From the NCBI RefSeq assembly GCF_003217775.1, contig NZ_QJVJ01000014.1, positions 102,729-166,728 on the forward strand: 64,000 bases of DNA, in the 5' to 3' direction. Position numbers and translations under genes: made by a program. Below are positions 1 through 8,536 of the stretch, one piece after another. The notes under the pieces are model-generated. The model made no database searches and was not told where the DNA came from. It was given only the letters and a program-made list of their open reading frames with translations. The stretch comes from Paenibacillus flagellatus (GTDB lineage: Bacteria > Bacillota > Bacilli > Paenibacillales > NBRC-103111). Numbering within the stretch: position 1 is the first letter of the stretch; each line of letters opens with the position of its first letter.

Positions 1-123
1 CTGAGGACGTTAGAAGATAACTATTATAAGAAGTTCGCGGCGATGGAGGCGGCTCTTAACCGTTATAATTCCCAATCGGCTTATTTGGCTAATGCGTTTG
101 GCGGCGGCGGTAGCGCTCAGTGA
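1..123 (+). CDS. fliD: Flagellar filament cap protein FliD, C-terminal end only (partial)
   Basis: The window opens inside this gene. The last 40 codons read LRTLEDNYYKKFAAMEAALN and then a Gly-rich tail ending GSAQ, with TGA at 121-123. The YYxKFxAMExAL pattern is the conserved C-terminal helix of FliD, which caps the growing filament and folds exported flagellin. The tail is short and Gly/Ser-rich. The next gene is fliS, as in the fliD-fliS-fliT operon of Bacillus. The identification rests on this short segment plus synteny; the 5' part lies outside the window. Confidence 0.85.
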   Translation: MRTLEDNYYKKFAAMEAALNRYNSQSAYLANAFGGGGSAQ

Positions 124-146
124 GTAAGGGATAAGGAGGAACAACC

Positions 147-542
147 ATGATTCAATCGCAGCCGAATAAGTATTTGGAAAATTCCATTCAGACGGCTTCC
201 CCGGCTCAATTGCTCGTCATGCTGTGCGACGGCGGAATTCGGTTTTGCAAGCTCGCCATCGACGATATTCGCAAGAACGATCTGGGTGCGGCGCATGAGC
301 ATATTTTTAAAGCGCAGGATATCGTCAGCGAATTTGTCATTACTTTGGACCAAACCGCCCCGATCGCCAACGATTTGCTTCGGATTTACGACTATATGAT
401 CTATAGGCTGATCCATGCGAATACGAAAAAAGATATCGAAGCGCTTGAAGAAGTGATGGGGTTCTTGAAGGAATTGAAGGAAACGTGGGTTCAAGCGGCC
501 AAGCTGATCAGTGCCCAGCGAAGCGGCGTTCCGAATGGATAA
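147..542 (+). CDS. fliS: Flagellin export chaperone FliS
   Basis: 131 aa, the usual FliS length. FliS binds the C-terminal tail of flagellin in the cytoplasm and prevents premature polymerisation before export. The N-terminus has the family pattern: polar residues, Y-L-E-N-S, then ASPAQLLVMLCDGGIRFCKLA. The rest is a helical bundle ending in a short polar tail. The ATG at 147 follows an AAGGAGGA SD at 133-140. It lies 23 bases after fliD, and its stop overlaps the next start, so fliD, fliS and the following gene are probably cotranscribed. Confidence 0.93.
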   Translation: MIQSQPNKYLENSIQTASPAQLLVMLCDGGIRFCKLAIDDIRKNDLGAAHEHIFKAQDIVSEFVITLDQTAPIANDLLRIYDYMIYRLIHANTKKDIEALEEVMGFLKELKETWVQAAKLISAQRSGVPNG

Positions 543-870
543 TTGGATTCGGGAGCTGGAGTCGATGACCGAGCGGATGCTGGCCGGGATCGCAACCGCT
601 TCGCAAGAAGAGCTCGAGCTGTTCATCGACCAGCGGGACGCCATTGTCGAACAAATTCGTCAGTCGATATTGTCCGGCGGAACCGTAGAGCCATACCGTG
701 AACGGATAGCCGCCGTATTGAAAGCCGACCCGCTAGTCCAGAAGCGGGTAGAAGACATTCAACGGGAAAACCAGCAAGGAATCGCTAAAATGAACCAGGC
801 CAAGAAGCAAAAGTCGTTGTATGATGCCGACTACGCAATCGATGGGTTCCTGTTCGATAAACGCAAATGA
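535..870 (+). CDS. fliT: FliT/FlgN-like flagellar protein
   Basis: 111 aa if started at the ATG at 535, which overlaps the fliS stop (TAA at 540-542) and suggests translational coupling. A longer frame from GTG 511 exists but would run deeper into fliS without a better SD. The protein is almost entirely charged helix (ELESMTERMLAGIATASQEE; EDIQRENQQGIAKMNQAKKQ), as in FliT and FlgN export chaperones. The position directly after fliS matches fliT of Bacillus. Sequence similarity in this family is weak, so the assignment is mainly by length, composition and context. Confidence 0.7.
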   Translation: MDNWIRELESMTERMLAGIATASQEELELFIDQRDAIVEQIRQSILSGGTVEPYRERIAAVLKADPLVQKRVEDIQRENQQGIAKMNQAKKQKSLYDADYAIDGFLFDKRK

Positions 871-880
871 GGGTGTGGGA

Positions 881-915
881 CATCGCATACATACATGCGG
901 TGTTTTTTCTTTTTC
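881..915 (+). terminator. Rho-independent terminator of the fliD-fliS-fliT operon
   Basis: CATCGCAT at 881-888 pairs with ATGCGGTG at 895-902 (one G-T wobble) around a short loop. A T-rich run follows from 902. It starts ten bases after the fliT stop. Confidence 0.7.
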
Positions 916-973
916 CATCCGCCCTTTTCAAATAAATTTGTTCTTTTCGATCCCCAGATTTTCCAGCCCCTCC

Positions 974-1026
974 TGTGCATAAGTGCACAACTCCCTTGTG
1001 GACAATGTGCATAACTCTGTGAATAA
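974..1026 (-). other. Cluster of five DnaA-box-like sites, all in one orientation
   Basis: Read on the minus strand, this 53-base stretch holds TTATTCACA (1026-1018), TTATGCACA (1014-1006), TTGTCCACA (1005-997), TTGTGCACT (990-982) and TTATGCACA (982-974). Three match the DnaA-box consensus TTATNCACA perfectly, one has a single mismatch and one has two. The locus is not an origin: no dnaA, dnaN or AT-rich unwinding element is visible. B. subtilis carries non-origin DnaA-box clusters that influence initiation timing, so this could be one, or a DnaA-regulated site for the cold-shock gene downstream. No gene was found between 871 and 1218. Confidence 0.7.
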
Positions 1027-1138
1027 CTAATGAAAACAAGCTTTCATGATGTTGACGTTTTGTAAATAGCCAAATTTTCGCGCAATTCTTGCTTGCGAAA
1101 CTTGGTTGGGGCTGGAAATTCGCGAGAGCGCATTCACG

Positions 1139-1167
1139 TTGACATTAAGCGGGCCGGATGGTATAGT
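1139..1167 (+). promoter_or_regulatory. Sigma-A promoter of the cold-shock gene
   Basis: TTGACA at 1139-1144, a 17-base spacer, TATAGT at 1162-1167. The transcript would start near 1174, about 45 bases before the coding start. It lies 112 bases downstream of the DnaA-box cluster. Confidence 0.8.
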
Positions 1168-1218
1168 CAGGATGTGGGCTAGACTCACAGTCATTTGAAG
1201 ACGAAGGGAATGTTTTGC

Positions 1219-1416
1219 ATGCAAGGTAAAGTGAAATGGTTTAACGCAGAAAAAGGCTATGGCTTCATCGAGCGCGAAGACGGCGGAGACGTATTCGTAC
1301 ACTTCTCGGCTATCCAATCGGAAGGCTTCAAAACCCTCGAAGAAGGTCAAGCCGTAGAATTCGACATCGTGGAAGGCGCACGCGGTCCGCAAGCAGCTAA
1401 CGTCGTTAAATTATAA
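1219..1416 (+). CDS. cspA: Cold-shock protein, CspA family
   Basis: 65 aa, the standard Csp length, from ATG 1219. The frame extends upstream (ATG 1210), but AAGGGA at 1204-1209 is correctly spaced only for 1219. The single OB-fold domain shows RNP1 (KGYGFIE) and RNP2 (VFVHFSAI), which bind single-stranded RNA/DNA; the start [16 protein letters not shown] is typical. Csp proteins melt mRNA structure during cold shock and rapid growth. It is monocistronic with its own promoter and terminator. The symbol is generic because these species usually have several csp paralogues. Confidence 0.95.
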   Translation: MQGKVKWFNAEKGYGFIEREDGGDVFVHFSAIQSEGFKTLEEGQAVEFDIVEGARGPQAANVVKL

Positions 1417-1464
1417 TCAACACGGCTGCACAGCCGCGATTGAATATATACGCTAGCAGCGAAG

Positions 1465-1495
1465 GCGCCCCGGTACAACCGGGGTGTCTTTTTTG
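1465..1495 (+). terminator. Terminator of the cold-shock gene
   Basis: CCCCGG (1468-1473), loop TACAA, CCGGGG (1479-1484), followed by a T-run at 1489-1494. Confidence 0.85.
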
Positions 1496-1575
1496 TGTGG
1501 ATTTCCGGCTGTGGCGATTGCGTTTTATTTAAATTTCAGAATTGTATAAACATTTTGAATTATTGTAAAGTTTTT

Positions 1576-1604
1576 TTGAACTGACCCGCCCAATATGATA
1601 TAGT
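1576..1604 (+). promoter_or_regulatory. Sigma-A promoter of hpf
   Basis: TTGAAC at 1576-1581, 17-base spacer, TATAGT at 1599-1604, set in AT-rich DNA. The predicted transcript has a leader of about 108 bases before hpf. No gene was seen in 1417-1718. Confidence 0.75.
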
Positions 1605-1614
1605 GAAGGTAGAA

Positions 1615-1632
1615 AAACCGCTTCGGCGGTTT
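1615..1632 (+). other. Leader hairpin with UUCG tetraloop before hpf
   Basis: AAACCGC (1615-1621) and GCGGTTT (1626-1632) form a perfect 7-bp stem closed by TTCG, beginning within about ten bases of the predicted start of transcription. No T-run follows, so it is not a terminator; a 5' stabilising structure is plausible. Confidence 0.5.
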
Positions 1633-1718
1633 CCTCTGGCAAAGGTTTTCCCGGCTTGTCGCCGGCCGGCGCGGGAGGGAGAAGCTCTTTGCCTGAATTT
1701 GAAAGGAGCTGTGGAACA

Positions 1719-2273
1719 ATGAACTTTGCCATTCGCGGTCAGAACTTGCTGCTCACCGATGCGCTCAAAGATTACGCATCCAAGAAGATCGGAAGACTGG
1801 AAAGGTACTTCGAAGCTCCTCCTACCGCCGACGTGCATATCACGCTCAGCGTAGCGAAAAATATGCAGACGGTCGAGGTGACGATTCCTCTGCCGGGCGT
1901 CCTGCTCCGAGCCGAGGAACGAAGCGAGGACATGTACGCTTCCATCGACCTGGTGGCGGAGAAGCTGGAACGGCAAATCCGCAAGCACAAGACGAAAGCG
2001 AACCGGAAATTCCGGCACGACGGCATCCGCTCATTGTTCAGCGATAGTTATGACAGCTCTACGGCAGTACGGTATCTCGACGAAGAGGACGACGATCTCG
2101 AACTGGTACGCACGAAGCGCTTCAACTTGAAGCCGATGGACGTGGAAGAAGCGATTTTGCAAATGAATATGGTCGGCCACAGCTTCTTCGTCTTCGCCAA
2201 CGCCGATTCCAAGCAGGTGAACGTCGTTTACCGCCGGAACGACGGCAAGTACGGCTTGATCGAACCGAATTAA
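1719..2273 (+). CDS. hpf: Ribosome hibernation promoting factor, long form
   Basis: 184 aa from ATG 1719, which has AAAGGAG at 1702-1708. An in-frame extension upstream to 1656 lacks an SD. The N-terminal ~100 residues are the RaiA/HPF domain that binds the decoding region of the 30S subunit. A charged linker (YLDEEDDDLELVRTKRF) leads to the C-terminal dimerisation domain (KPMDVEEAILQMNMVGHSFF to YRRNDGKYGLIEPN) that pairs two ribosomes into 100S dimers. Two domains define the long form (B. subtilis YvyD). The position before secA is conserved with B. subtilis. Confidence 0.96.
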   Translation: MNFAIRGQNLLLTDALKDYASKKIGRLERYFEAPPTADVHITLSVAKNMQTVEVTIPLPGVLLRAEERSEDMYASIDLVAEKLERQIRKHKTKANRKFRHDGIRSLFSDSYDSSTAVRYLDEEDDDLELVRTKRFNLKPMDVEEAILQMNMVGHSFFVFANADSKQVNVVYRRNDGKYGLIEPN

Positions 2274-2296
2274 TCGACGGCGCCATCCGCCCCGAC

Positions 2297-2328
2297 AAGC
2301 TTGATCCCGAAACGGATCAAGCTTTTTT
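2297..2328 (+). terminator. Terminator of hpf
   Basis: Perfect 11-bp stem AAGCTTGATCC (2297-2307) and GGATCAAGCTT (2314-2324) with loop CGAAAC, then a T-run. Confidence 0.9.
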
Positions 2329-2360
2329 GCGTAGTAGTAAGAGCAAGGAGGGGGTTGCGG

Positions 2361-3461
2361 TTGGACAACGCGAACAACAACAAACCGATTCAAAAAAACG
2401 GACGATGGCTGCTCGGGGCCGTAGGGGTGTTTTTGCTGACGAAGGCGAAATCGATACTCGCCCTGCTCAAGTTCAGCAAATTCGGCTCGGCTTTTCTCAG
2501 CATGCTGTTGACGATAGGGGCGTACACGATCGTTTACCCGTTTCAGGTGGCGATCGGATTGGTCGTCATGCTGCTCGTTCACGAGATGGGACACGTGTTG
2601 GCGGCCAAGCGCAAAGGGGTGCCCGCGAGCGCGCCGTATTTTATCCCGTTTCTAGGTGCGGCGATCCTGTTGAAGCGCAACCCCCGGGATGCGGAGACGG
2701 AGGCGTATATCGGCATCGGCGGGCCGCTGCTCGGGACGATCGGAGCGGGCGTTGCGTTCGTCATCGGCTGGCTCGGCTTACAGGCGGACGGCGGAGCCGG
2801 CTGGTACGTCTGGATCGTCATCGCGAAAATCGGGTTCATCCTCAACCTGTTCAATTTGCTGCCGATGAAGCCGTTGGACGGAGGACGGATCGCGTCGGCG
2901 GTCAGCCGCTGGCTATGGGCGGTCGGTCTGATCGGCGGGGCGGTGGCGATTATTTGGTTTCACGCATGGATTTTGATCTTGTTCTGGGCGTTGTTCGCCT
3001 ACGATTTATATAAGAAGTATATTCGCCGCGCCAAGAAGGATCCGCACTGGCGGATGATAAGATGGGAGACGCCGCTTGCGCCGCTGCTCGAGGCGGGATA
3101 CTTCATCCCGGGCGAAGAGCATAAGCGGGAGCTGCCGTTTACGACGAGCAGCACGCTGGACGGGGTGCAATCGATAACGGTCCGATGGGACGGACTCGGT
3201 CTGGACCATACGTTCGAGTTGGCGGACCAGCAGCTGATCGAGAAAGTCCAAGTCGGCCGCATCGAGAGACAGACGGACGGGGAGGAGCCGAAGCTTATCA
3301 TATTTCTCATGGTGCAGGGTCATACTCATGAAAGCGATGTGTATTACGACGTACCGGCGAAGACCAGGCTCGGATTCGGGCTCGCTTATTTCGGCCTAGC
3401 CGCTTTCCTGATCGGTATGCTCGGCTGGATCGGGACGATGAAGGTGCCTCCGGTCGGTTAA
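2361..3461 (+). CDS. M50-family site-2-type membrane metalloprotease
   Basis: 366 aa from TTG 2361, preceded by AAGGAGGGGG (2345-2354); the frame is open further upstream, but that would run into the hpf terminator. Several hydrophobic segments fill the first ~220 residues. The zinc site HEMGH lies in a membrane helix (VVMLLVHEMGHVLAAKRKGV), and the second motif NLLPMKPLDGGR carries the third zinc ligand (Asp). About 130 hydrophilic residues follow, then a last TM segment near the C-terminus. The family cleaves within or near membranes. No cognate substrate such as an anti-sigma factor lies beside it, so its target is unknown. Confidence 0.85.
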   Translation: MDNANNNKPIQKNGRWLLGAVGVFLLTKAKSILALLKFSKFGSAFLSMLLTIGAYTIVYPFQVAIGLVVMLLVHEMGHVLAAKRKGVPASAPYFIPFLGAAILLKRNPRDAETEAYIGIGGPLLGTIGAGVAFVIGWLGLQADGGAGWYVWIVIAKIGFILNLFNLLPMKPLDGGRIASAVSRWLWAVGLIGGAVAIIWFHAWILILFWALFAYDLYKKYIRRAKKDPHWRMIRWETPLAPLLEAGYFIPGEEHKRELPFTTSSTLDGVQSITVRWDGLGLDHTFELADQQLIEKVQVGRIERQTDGEEPKLIIFLMVQGHTHESDVYYDVPAKTRLGFGLAYFGLAAFLIGMLGWIGTMKVPPVG

Positions 3462-3510
3462 TCGGAGGGCTACCCTCCGGCTTCCGGAGACGGCTGGAAC
3501 AAGCCGATTG

Positions 3511-3539
3511 TTGCGGCGGGTCCCGCAAACTGTTACAAT
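3511..3539 (+). promoter_or_regulatory. Probable secA promoter
   Basis: TTGCGG at 3511-3516, 17-base spacer, TACAAT at 3534-3539, about 93 bases before the secA start. An imperfect stem-loop (CGGAGGG/CCCTCCG, 3463-3479) without a T-run lies just upstream, after the protease stop. Confidence 0.55.
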
Positions 3540-3631
3540 TTATGCAAACCACATTCGTGCCAGGGGCATTATTCATAACCACCATCATGGTTCGCAACGG
3601 ACGGACTACGTAGAGCGAAAGGGGTTCTCGC

Positions 3632-6136
3632 ATGTTAGGACTCGTAAAAAAAATATTCGGCGATTCGAACGATCGCGAAGTGAAGCGCATCATGAAGACG
3701 GTCGAAGCGATCAACGAGATGGAGCCGCAGTTCAAGGCTTTGTCCGACGAAGAGCTTCGCGGCAAGACGGACGAGTTCCGCTCGAGACTCGAGCAGGGAG
3801 AGGACTTGGACGACCTTCTGCCGGAGGCGTTCGCCACCGTTCGGGAGGCGTCCTGGAGGACGCTCGGCAAGCGCCATTACGACGTACAGCTGGTCGGCGG
3901 TATCGTACTCCATGAGGGCAAAATCGCGGAGATGCGTACCGGGGAAGGGAAGACGCTCGTCGGCACGCTGCCGGTTTATTTGAACGCGCTGCTCGGCAAG
4001 GGCGTGCACGTCGTCACGGTCAACGATTACTTGGCGCAGCGGGACAGCGCCGAGATGGGGCAAATTTACCAGTTTCTCGGCATGACCGTCGGGGTCAACC
4101 TGAACAGTCTGTCGCACCAAGGCAAACAGGAAGCGTACGCCTGCGATATTACGTACGGGACGAACAACGAGTTCGGCTTCGATTATTTGCGCGACAACAT
4201 GGTGCTTTATAAGGAACAAATGGTGCAGCGGCCGTTGTACTACGCGGTCATCGACGAAGTGGACTCGATCCTCGTCGACGAAGCGCGGACGCCGCTCATC
4301 ATTTCCGGACAAGCCGCCAAGTCGACCGATCTGTACTATGCGGCGGACCGCTTCGTCAGCCGTCTGACGGCGGAGGAAGACTACACCGTCGACATTAAGG
4401 TCCGTTCCGTCAACTTGACCGAAGCGGGCGCGGCAAAGGCGGAGAAGACGTTCGGCATCGAGAACTTGTACGACCATGCGAACGTGACGCTGAACCACCA
4501 CATCACGCAAGCGTTGAAGGCGCACGTCATCATGAAGCGCGACGTCGATTACGTCGTGCAGGACGGCGAAGTCATCATCGTCGACGAGTTCACCGGTCGT
4601 CTCATGGTCGGACGCCGATACAGCGACGGCTTGCATCAAGCGATCGAAGCGAAGGAGCAGCTGAAGGTACAGAACGAGAGCATGACGCTCGCCACCATCA
4701 CGCTGCAAAACTACTTCCGGATGTACCGCAAGCTGGCCGGGATGACCGGTACGGCCAAGACGGAAGAGGAAGAGCTGAAGAAAATTTACGGACTCGAGGT
4801 CGTCGTCGTGCCGACGAACCGGCCGATGATCCGCGTCGATATGCCGGACGTCGTCTACAAAAACGTGAACGGCAAATTCCGGGCGGTCGTCGATGAAATC
4901 GTCGAGCGTCACAAAAAAGGCCAGCCGGTCCTCGTCGGTACCGTATCGATCGAGAACTCCGAGAGACTGTCCGAGATGCTCAAGAAGAAGGGCGTCCCGC
5001 ATAAAGTGTTGAACGCGAAATACCACGCCGAGGAAGCCGAGATCGTCTCCAAAGCCGGACAGCACGGCGCCGTCACGATCGCCACGAACATGGCCGGCCG
5101 CGGTACGGACATCGTGCTCGGCGAAGGCGTTCCCGAACTTGGCGGCTTGCATATTATAGGTACGGAGCGTCACGAAAGCCGCCGGATCGACAACCAGCTG
5201 CGCGGACGCGCCGGACGTCAGGGCGACCCGGGCTCGTCGCAATTTTACTTGTCGATGGAAGACGAGCTGATGCGCCGCTTCGGTGCCGAGAACATTATGG
5301 GCATGATGGAGCGGATCGGGTTCGAGGAAGATCAGCCGATCGAGAGCAAGCTCATTACGCGGGCGATCGAATCGGCGCAGAAGCGGGTCGAAGGCAACAA
5401 CTTCGATACGCGGAAAGTCGTCCTCCAATACGACGACGTCATGAACCAGCAGCGCGAGATCATTTACAAGCAGCGCCGCGAAGTGCTCGAGCACGAGAAT
5501 ATCAAAGAAATTACGCTCGGCATGATCATGCCGGTCGTCGAACGGATCGTAGCCGCCCATACGCCGGAGGATCAAGTGCCGGAAGAGTGGGATTTGGCGG
5601 CCGTCGCCGAATACGCGAATTCGACGTTCCTGCAGGAAGGCCAGCTGACGGCGGAAGAGCTGTGGGGCAAAGAGCGCGACGAAATGATCGAGCACATCAA
5701 GAACCTCGTGAACGAACGGTACGATCAGCGCGAGCAGGAAATCGGCTCGGAGATGATGCGCGAGTTCGAAAAGGTCGTCGTGCTGCGTGCGGTCGACAGC
5801 AAATGGATGGACCATATCGACGCGATGGAGCAGCTCCGCCAAGGGATCCACCTTCGTGCATACGGCGGTACGGATCCGCTTCGCGAATACCAGTTCGAAG
5901 GCTTCGAGATGTTCCAGGAAATGATCGAGAACATCCAAGAGGAAGTAGCCAAATATATTATGAAGGCGCACGTCGAGGCGAACTTGGAGCGCCAAGTCGT
6001 CGCCGAAGGGCAAGCCGTCGATCCAAAAGCCGAGTCGGAAGGCAAAAGTCCGGTTCGCGCCGAGGACAAAGTCGGACGCAACGACCCGTGTCCATGCGGC
6101 AGCGGGAAGAAATACAAGCAATGCCACGGGAAATAA
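3632..6136 (+). CDS. secA: Preprotein translocase ATPase SecA
   Basis: 834 aa, normal for Bacillota SecA. The motor drives unfolded preproteins through SecYEG at the membrane. Walker A is at residues 104-108 (GEGKT), the DEAD-like box is [15 protein letters not shown] (near 207-221), the preprotein cross-linking domain follows, and the second RecA-like domain contains [11 protein letters not shown]. The C-terminus ends in the zinc-binding tail [18 protein letters not shown], which contacts SecB or ribosomes. ATG 3632 has an AAAGGGG SD. The position before prfB is the conserved Bacillus arrangement. Confidence 0.98.
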   Translation: MLGLVKKIFGDSNDREVKRIMKTVEAINEMEPQFKALSDEELRGKTDEFRSRLEQGEDLDDLLPEAFATVREASWRTLGKRHYDVQLVGGIVLHEGKIAEMRTGEGKTLVGTLPVYLNALLGKGVHVVTVNDYLAQRDSAEMGQIYQFLGMTVGVNLNSLSHQGKQEAYACDITYGTNNEFGFDYLRDNMVLYKEQMVQRPLYYAVIDEVDSILVDEARTPLIISGQAAKSTDLYYAADRFVSRLTAEEDYTVDIKVRSVNLTEAGAAKAEKTFGIENLYDHANVTLNHHITQALKAHVIMKRDVDYVVQDGEVIIVDEFTGRLMVGRRYSDGLHQAIEAKEQLKVQNESMTLATITLQNYFRMYRKLAGMTGTAKTEEEELKKIYGLEVVVVPTNRPMIRVDMPDVVYKNVNGKFRAVVDEIVERHKKGQPVLVGTVSIENSERLSEMLKKKGVPHKVLNAKYHAEEAEIVSKAGQHGAVTIATNMAGRGTDIVLGEGVPELGGLHIIGTERHESRRIDNQLRGRAGRQGDPGSSQFYLSMEDELMRRFGAENIMGMMERIGFEEDQPIESKLITRAIESAQKRVEGNNFDTRKVVLQYDDVMNQQREIIYKQRREVLEHENIKEITLGMIMPVVERIVAAHTPEDQVPEEWDLAAVAEYANSTFLQEGQLTAEELWGKERDEMIEHIKNLVNERYDQREQEIGSEMMREFEKVVVLRAVDSKWMDHIDAMEQLRQGIHLRAYGGTDPLREYQFEGFEMFQEMIENIQEEVAKYIMKAHVEANLERQVVAEGQAVDPKAESEGKSPVRAEDKVGRNDPCPCGSGKKYKQCHGK

Positions 6137-6247
6137 CCGACCGGCGGCGCACGCCCCGGCTGATGATGCAAGAGGCGGCCCCCTTCCCAGGGGGCTTCCC
6201 TATGCGCCATACCGTCGGCACACATTACATGCAGAGGTGAATCGTTC

Positions 6248-7364
6248 ATGTTGGAAGCGGACGTCAAGCAAGATTTAAGGGAAGTTGCAAAGCGAATTCA
6301 AGACCTTAGGGGGTCTCTTTGACTTAGATCTGAAGCTCGAGCAGATCGCCAACTTCGAGGAGAAGATGGCCGCGCCCGATTTTTGGGACGATAATGAGAA
6401 GGCGCAAAAACTGATCGGCGAAATGAATGCGATCAAGTCGGTCGTCGACGATTTTCAATCGATGGCGTCCGCGTACGAAGATATCGAAGTGATGCTGGAG
6501 CTGGCCGAGGAAGAGGGCGACGCGAGCATCGCCGCCGATCTGACGGCGAGCATCCGCGAGCTGCACGGCAAGCTTCAGGCGTTCGAGCTGCAGCTGCTGC
6601 TCAATCAGCCTTACGACAAGTACGACTGCATCCTCGAGCTGCATCCGGGGGCGGGCGGCACCGAGTCGCAGGACTGGGCCGACCTGCTGCTGCGCATGTA
6701 CCGGCGGTACGCCGAGAAGCGGGGCTACAAGGTCGAGCTGCTCGACTACTTGCCGGGCGACGAGGCGGGCGTCAAAAGCGTTACGCTGTCGATCAAGGGG
6801 CATAACGCCTACGGCTATTTGAAGGCCGAGAAAGGCGTTCACCGGCTCGTGCGCATTTCGCCGTTCGACGCTTCGGGCCGGCGCCATACGTCGTTCGTCT
6901 CGTGCGACGTCGTACCGGAGATCGAAGAGGACGTCGAGGTCGAAATCCGCACCGAGGATTTGCGCATCGATACGTACCGGGCGAGCGGCGCCGGCGGACA
7001 GCACGTCAACCGGACCGAGTCGGCGGTGCGCATCACGCATATCCCGACCGGGATCGTGGTCGCGTGCCAGCTGGAACGGTCGCAGATCCAAAACCGCGAA
7101 CGCGCGATGAAGATGCTCCGTTCGAAGCTGTACGAGAAGAAGCTCGAGGAGCAGGCTAAGCATTTGGCCGAAATTCGCGGGGAGCAGTCGGATATCGCGT
7201 GGGGCAGCCAAATCCGCTCCTACGTCTTCCATCCGTACAGCATGGTGAAGGATCACCGGACCCAAGCGGAGACGGGCAACGTGCAGGCCGTCATGGACGG
7301 GGAAATCGACATGTTCATCGACGCTTACCTGCGGCAGCAGATTAATCCGGCCGACGCTTCATAA
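6248..7364 (+). CDS. prfB: Peptide chain release factor 2, with programmed +1 frameshift
   Basis: The gene starts at ATG 6248 (SD AGAGGTGA at 6233-6240) and reads 24 codons to CTT TGA at 6317-6322. The main frame then continues from GAC at 6321, giving about 371 aa, the normal RF2 length. The recognition motif SPF (UGA/UAA) is at residues 204-206 and the hydrolysis motif GGQ at 249-251. RF2 terminates translation at UGA and UAA, and the in-frame UGA makes synthesis autoregulated: low RF2 favours frameshifting. It follows secA and ends at a strong terminator. A tool without frameshift handling would call only the downstream frame from an internal start. Confidence 0.97.
6305..6323 (+). promoter_or_regulatory. 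RF2 programmed +1 frameshift site
   Basis: CTTAGGGGGTCTCTTTGAC contains the internal SD-like AGGGGG at 6308-6313, a short spacer, the slippery CTT and the UGA stop followed by C. This is the classic bacterial prfB element; ribosomes slip from CTT to TTT and read on in +1. Confidence 0.97.
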
Positions 7365-7383
7365 ATAGGCGGCGAACCGTTTA

Positions 7384-7410
7384 TCCTACACATAGTGTAG
7401 GATTTTTTTC
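7384..7410 (+). terminator. Terminator of prfB
   Basis: Perfect 9-bp stem ATCCTACAC/GTGTAGGAT with loop ATA and a run of T residues. Confidence 0.9.
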
Positions 7411-7434
7411 TCTATTTTGGGAGGAGGAGCGCCG

Positions 7435-8304
7435 ATGCGCCGCAAAGAACCCGCCATCCGGATCGGCAGCCCGCTGCACCAGGCGATCGAATATGGCCTG
7501 CTGCTCGCGGGCTGTCTGATTATCGCGAGCAGCTTCAACTTGTTTTTGAACCCGAACCAGATCGCGTCCGGAGGCGTATCCGGGATATCCACGATCATCC
7601 AGCATCTGTTCGACATCGAGCCCGCCATCGTGCAATGGGTGCTCAATATTCCGTTGTTTATTCTCGGGCTTTTGTTTCTCGGGGGGCAATTCGGACTGAA
7701 AACGGCGGTAGCGTCGGTCGTGCTGCCGCTGTTCGTCCTGCTCACGCGCGATATGGAACCGCTCACGAAAAACACGCTGCTGGCGACGATCTACGGGGGG
7801 ATCGGACTCGGGGCCGGACTCGGCATCGTGTTTCGGGGAAGAGGCTCGACCGGCGGGCTGGATTCGGCGGCGCAGCTCATTCATAAATGGACCGGCATCG
7901 GATACGGCATCGCGGTCGCCATGCTGGACGGGGCCGTCATCTTGACGGCCGGCATCGTCTTCTCCCCGGAGAAGGCGCTGCTTGCGCTGATCGGCTTGTA
8001 CGTGACGACGAAGACGATCGATATCGTGCAGACCGGCTTCCGCTACTCGAAGCTCGCCTTCATCATCTCGATGGAAACGGAGGCGCTTCGCCAAGCGATT
8101 CTGTACGAGCTGGACCGGGGGCTGACGCTGCTCGAAGCGAGAGGCGGGTTTACGGGCGAAACCCGGCCGACGCTCATGGTCGTCGTCAGCCAAACGGAGG
8201 TGACCCGGTTGAAGACGATCGTCCGGTCGGTCGACCCGAGCGCCTTCGTCATTTTGGCCGACGCGAACGAGGTGCTCGGGGAAGGGTTCAAGCTTCAAGG
8301 CTGA
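7435..8304 (+). CDS. yvjA: YitT-family membrane protein (YvjA-like, DUF2179 C-terminus)
   Basis: 289 aa from ATG 7435 behind GGAGGAGGAG. Five or six TM segments occupy residues ~20-190, with family patterns such as SSFNLFLNPNQIASGGVSGI and GRGSTGGLDSAAQLI. The soluble C-terminal DUF2179 domain (ARGGFTGETRPTLMVVVSQTEV ... DPSAFVILADANEVLGEGF) follows. The function of YitT proteins is not established. B. subtilis has the YitT paralogue yvjA immediately after prfB, which supports the symbol by synteny. An imperfect terminator-like hairpin (GATCCGC/GCGGATC, 8376-8392) lies downstream. Confidence 0.82.
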   Translation: MRRKEPAIRIGSPLHQAIEYGLLLAGCLIIASSFNLFLNPNQIASGGVSGISTIIQHLFDIEPAIVQWVLNIPLFILGLLFLGGQFGLKTAVASVVLPLFVLLTRDMEPLTKNTLLATIYGGIGLGAGLGIVFRGRGSTGGLDSAAQLIHKWTGIGYGIAVAMLDGAVILTAGIVFSPEKALLALIGLYVTTKTIDIVQTGFRYSKLAFIISMETEALRQAILYELDRGLTLLEARGGFTGETRPTLMVVVSQTEVTRLKTIVRSVDPSAFVILADANEVLGEGFKLQG

Positions 8305-8429
8305 GCGCGAAAGGACCGGGAAAAGTATTGCAGATCCGGGCGATATTCCGTATGATCGATTAAGAAAGTCCCGTCGATCCGCCTAGCGGATCGTTCATCG
8401 TTTGTCCACGGAAAACAGGCAAAAAAGCA

Positions 8430-8458
8430 TTGAATTATTATTCGTGTGATTGTATAAT
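8430..8458 (+). promoter_or_regulatory. Arginine operon promoter with overlapping ARG-box-like operator
   Basis: TTGAAT (8430-8435), 17-base spacer, TATAAT (8453-8458). Within it, TGAATTATTATTCG (8431-8444) matches 12 of 14 positions of the ArgR/AhrC half-palindromic box TGAATAWWWATTCA. Repressor binding here would cover the -35 element, so arginine-bound AhrC should shut the operon off. A second box was looked for nearby but not found with confidence. Confidence 0.8.
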
Positions 8459-8536
8459 GATGCATATGTTTCGGGGGACGGCATCTTGAATTACGGCGGG
8501 AACCTGCATTTTTTGGATCATGGGGAGGGTGTGGCC

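Noticed and set aside
3635..6127. 830-aa open frame on the minus strand opposite secA
   Set aside because: It is a shadow of the GC-rich secA codon pattern. The product has no recognisable domains and no SD, and SecA on the plus strand is certain. The same applies to the long minus-strand frames opposite uvrA and uvrB, the U32 gene and argF/argG.
8305..8536. Possible T-box or riboswitch in front of argC
   Set aside because: No T-box core, specifier or antiterminator was found, and the leader is under 90 bases. The ARG-box operator explains regulation.
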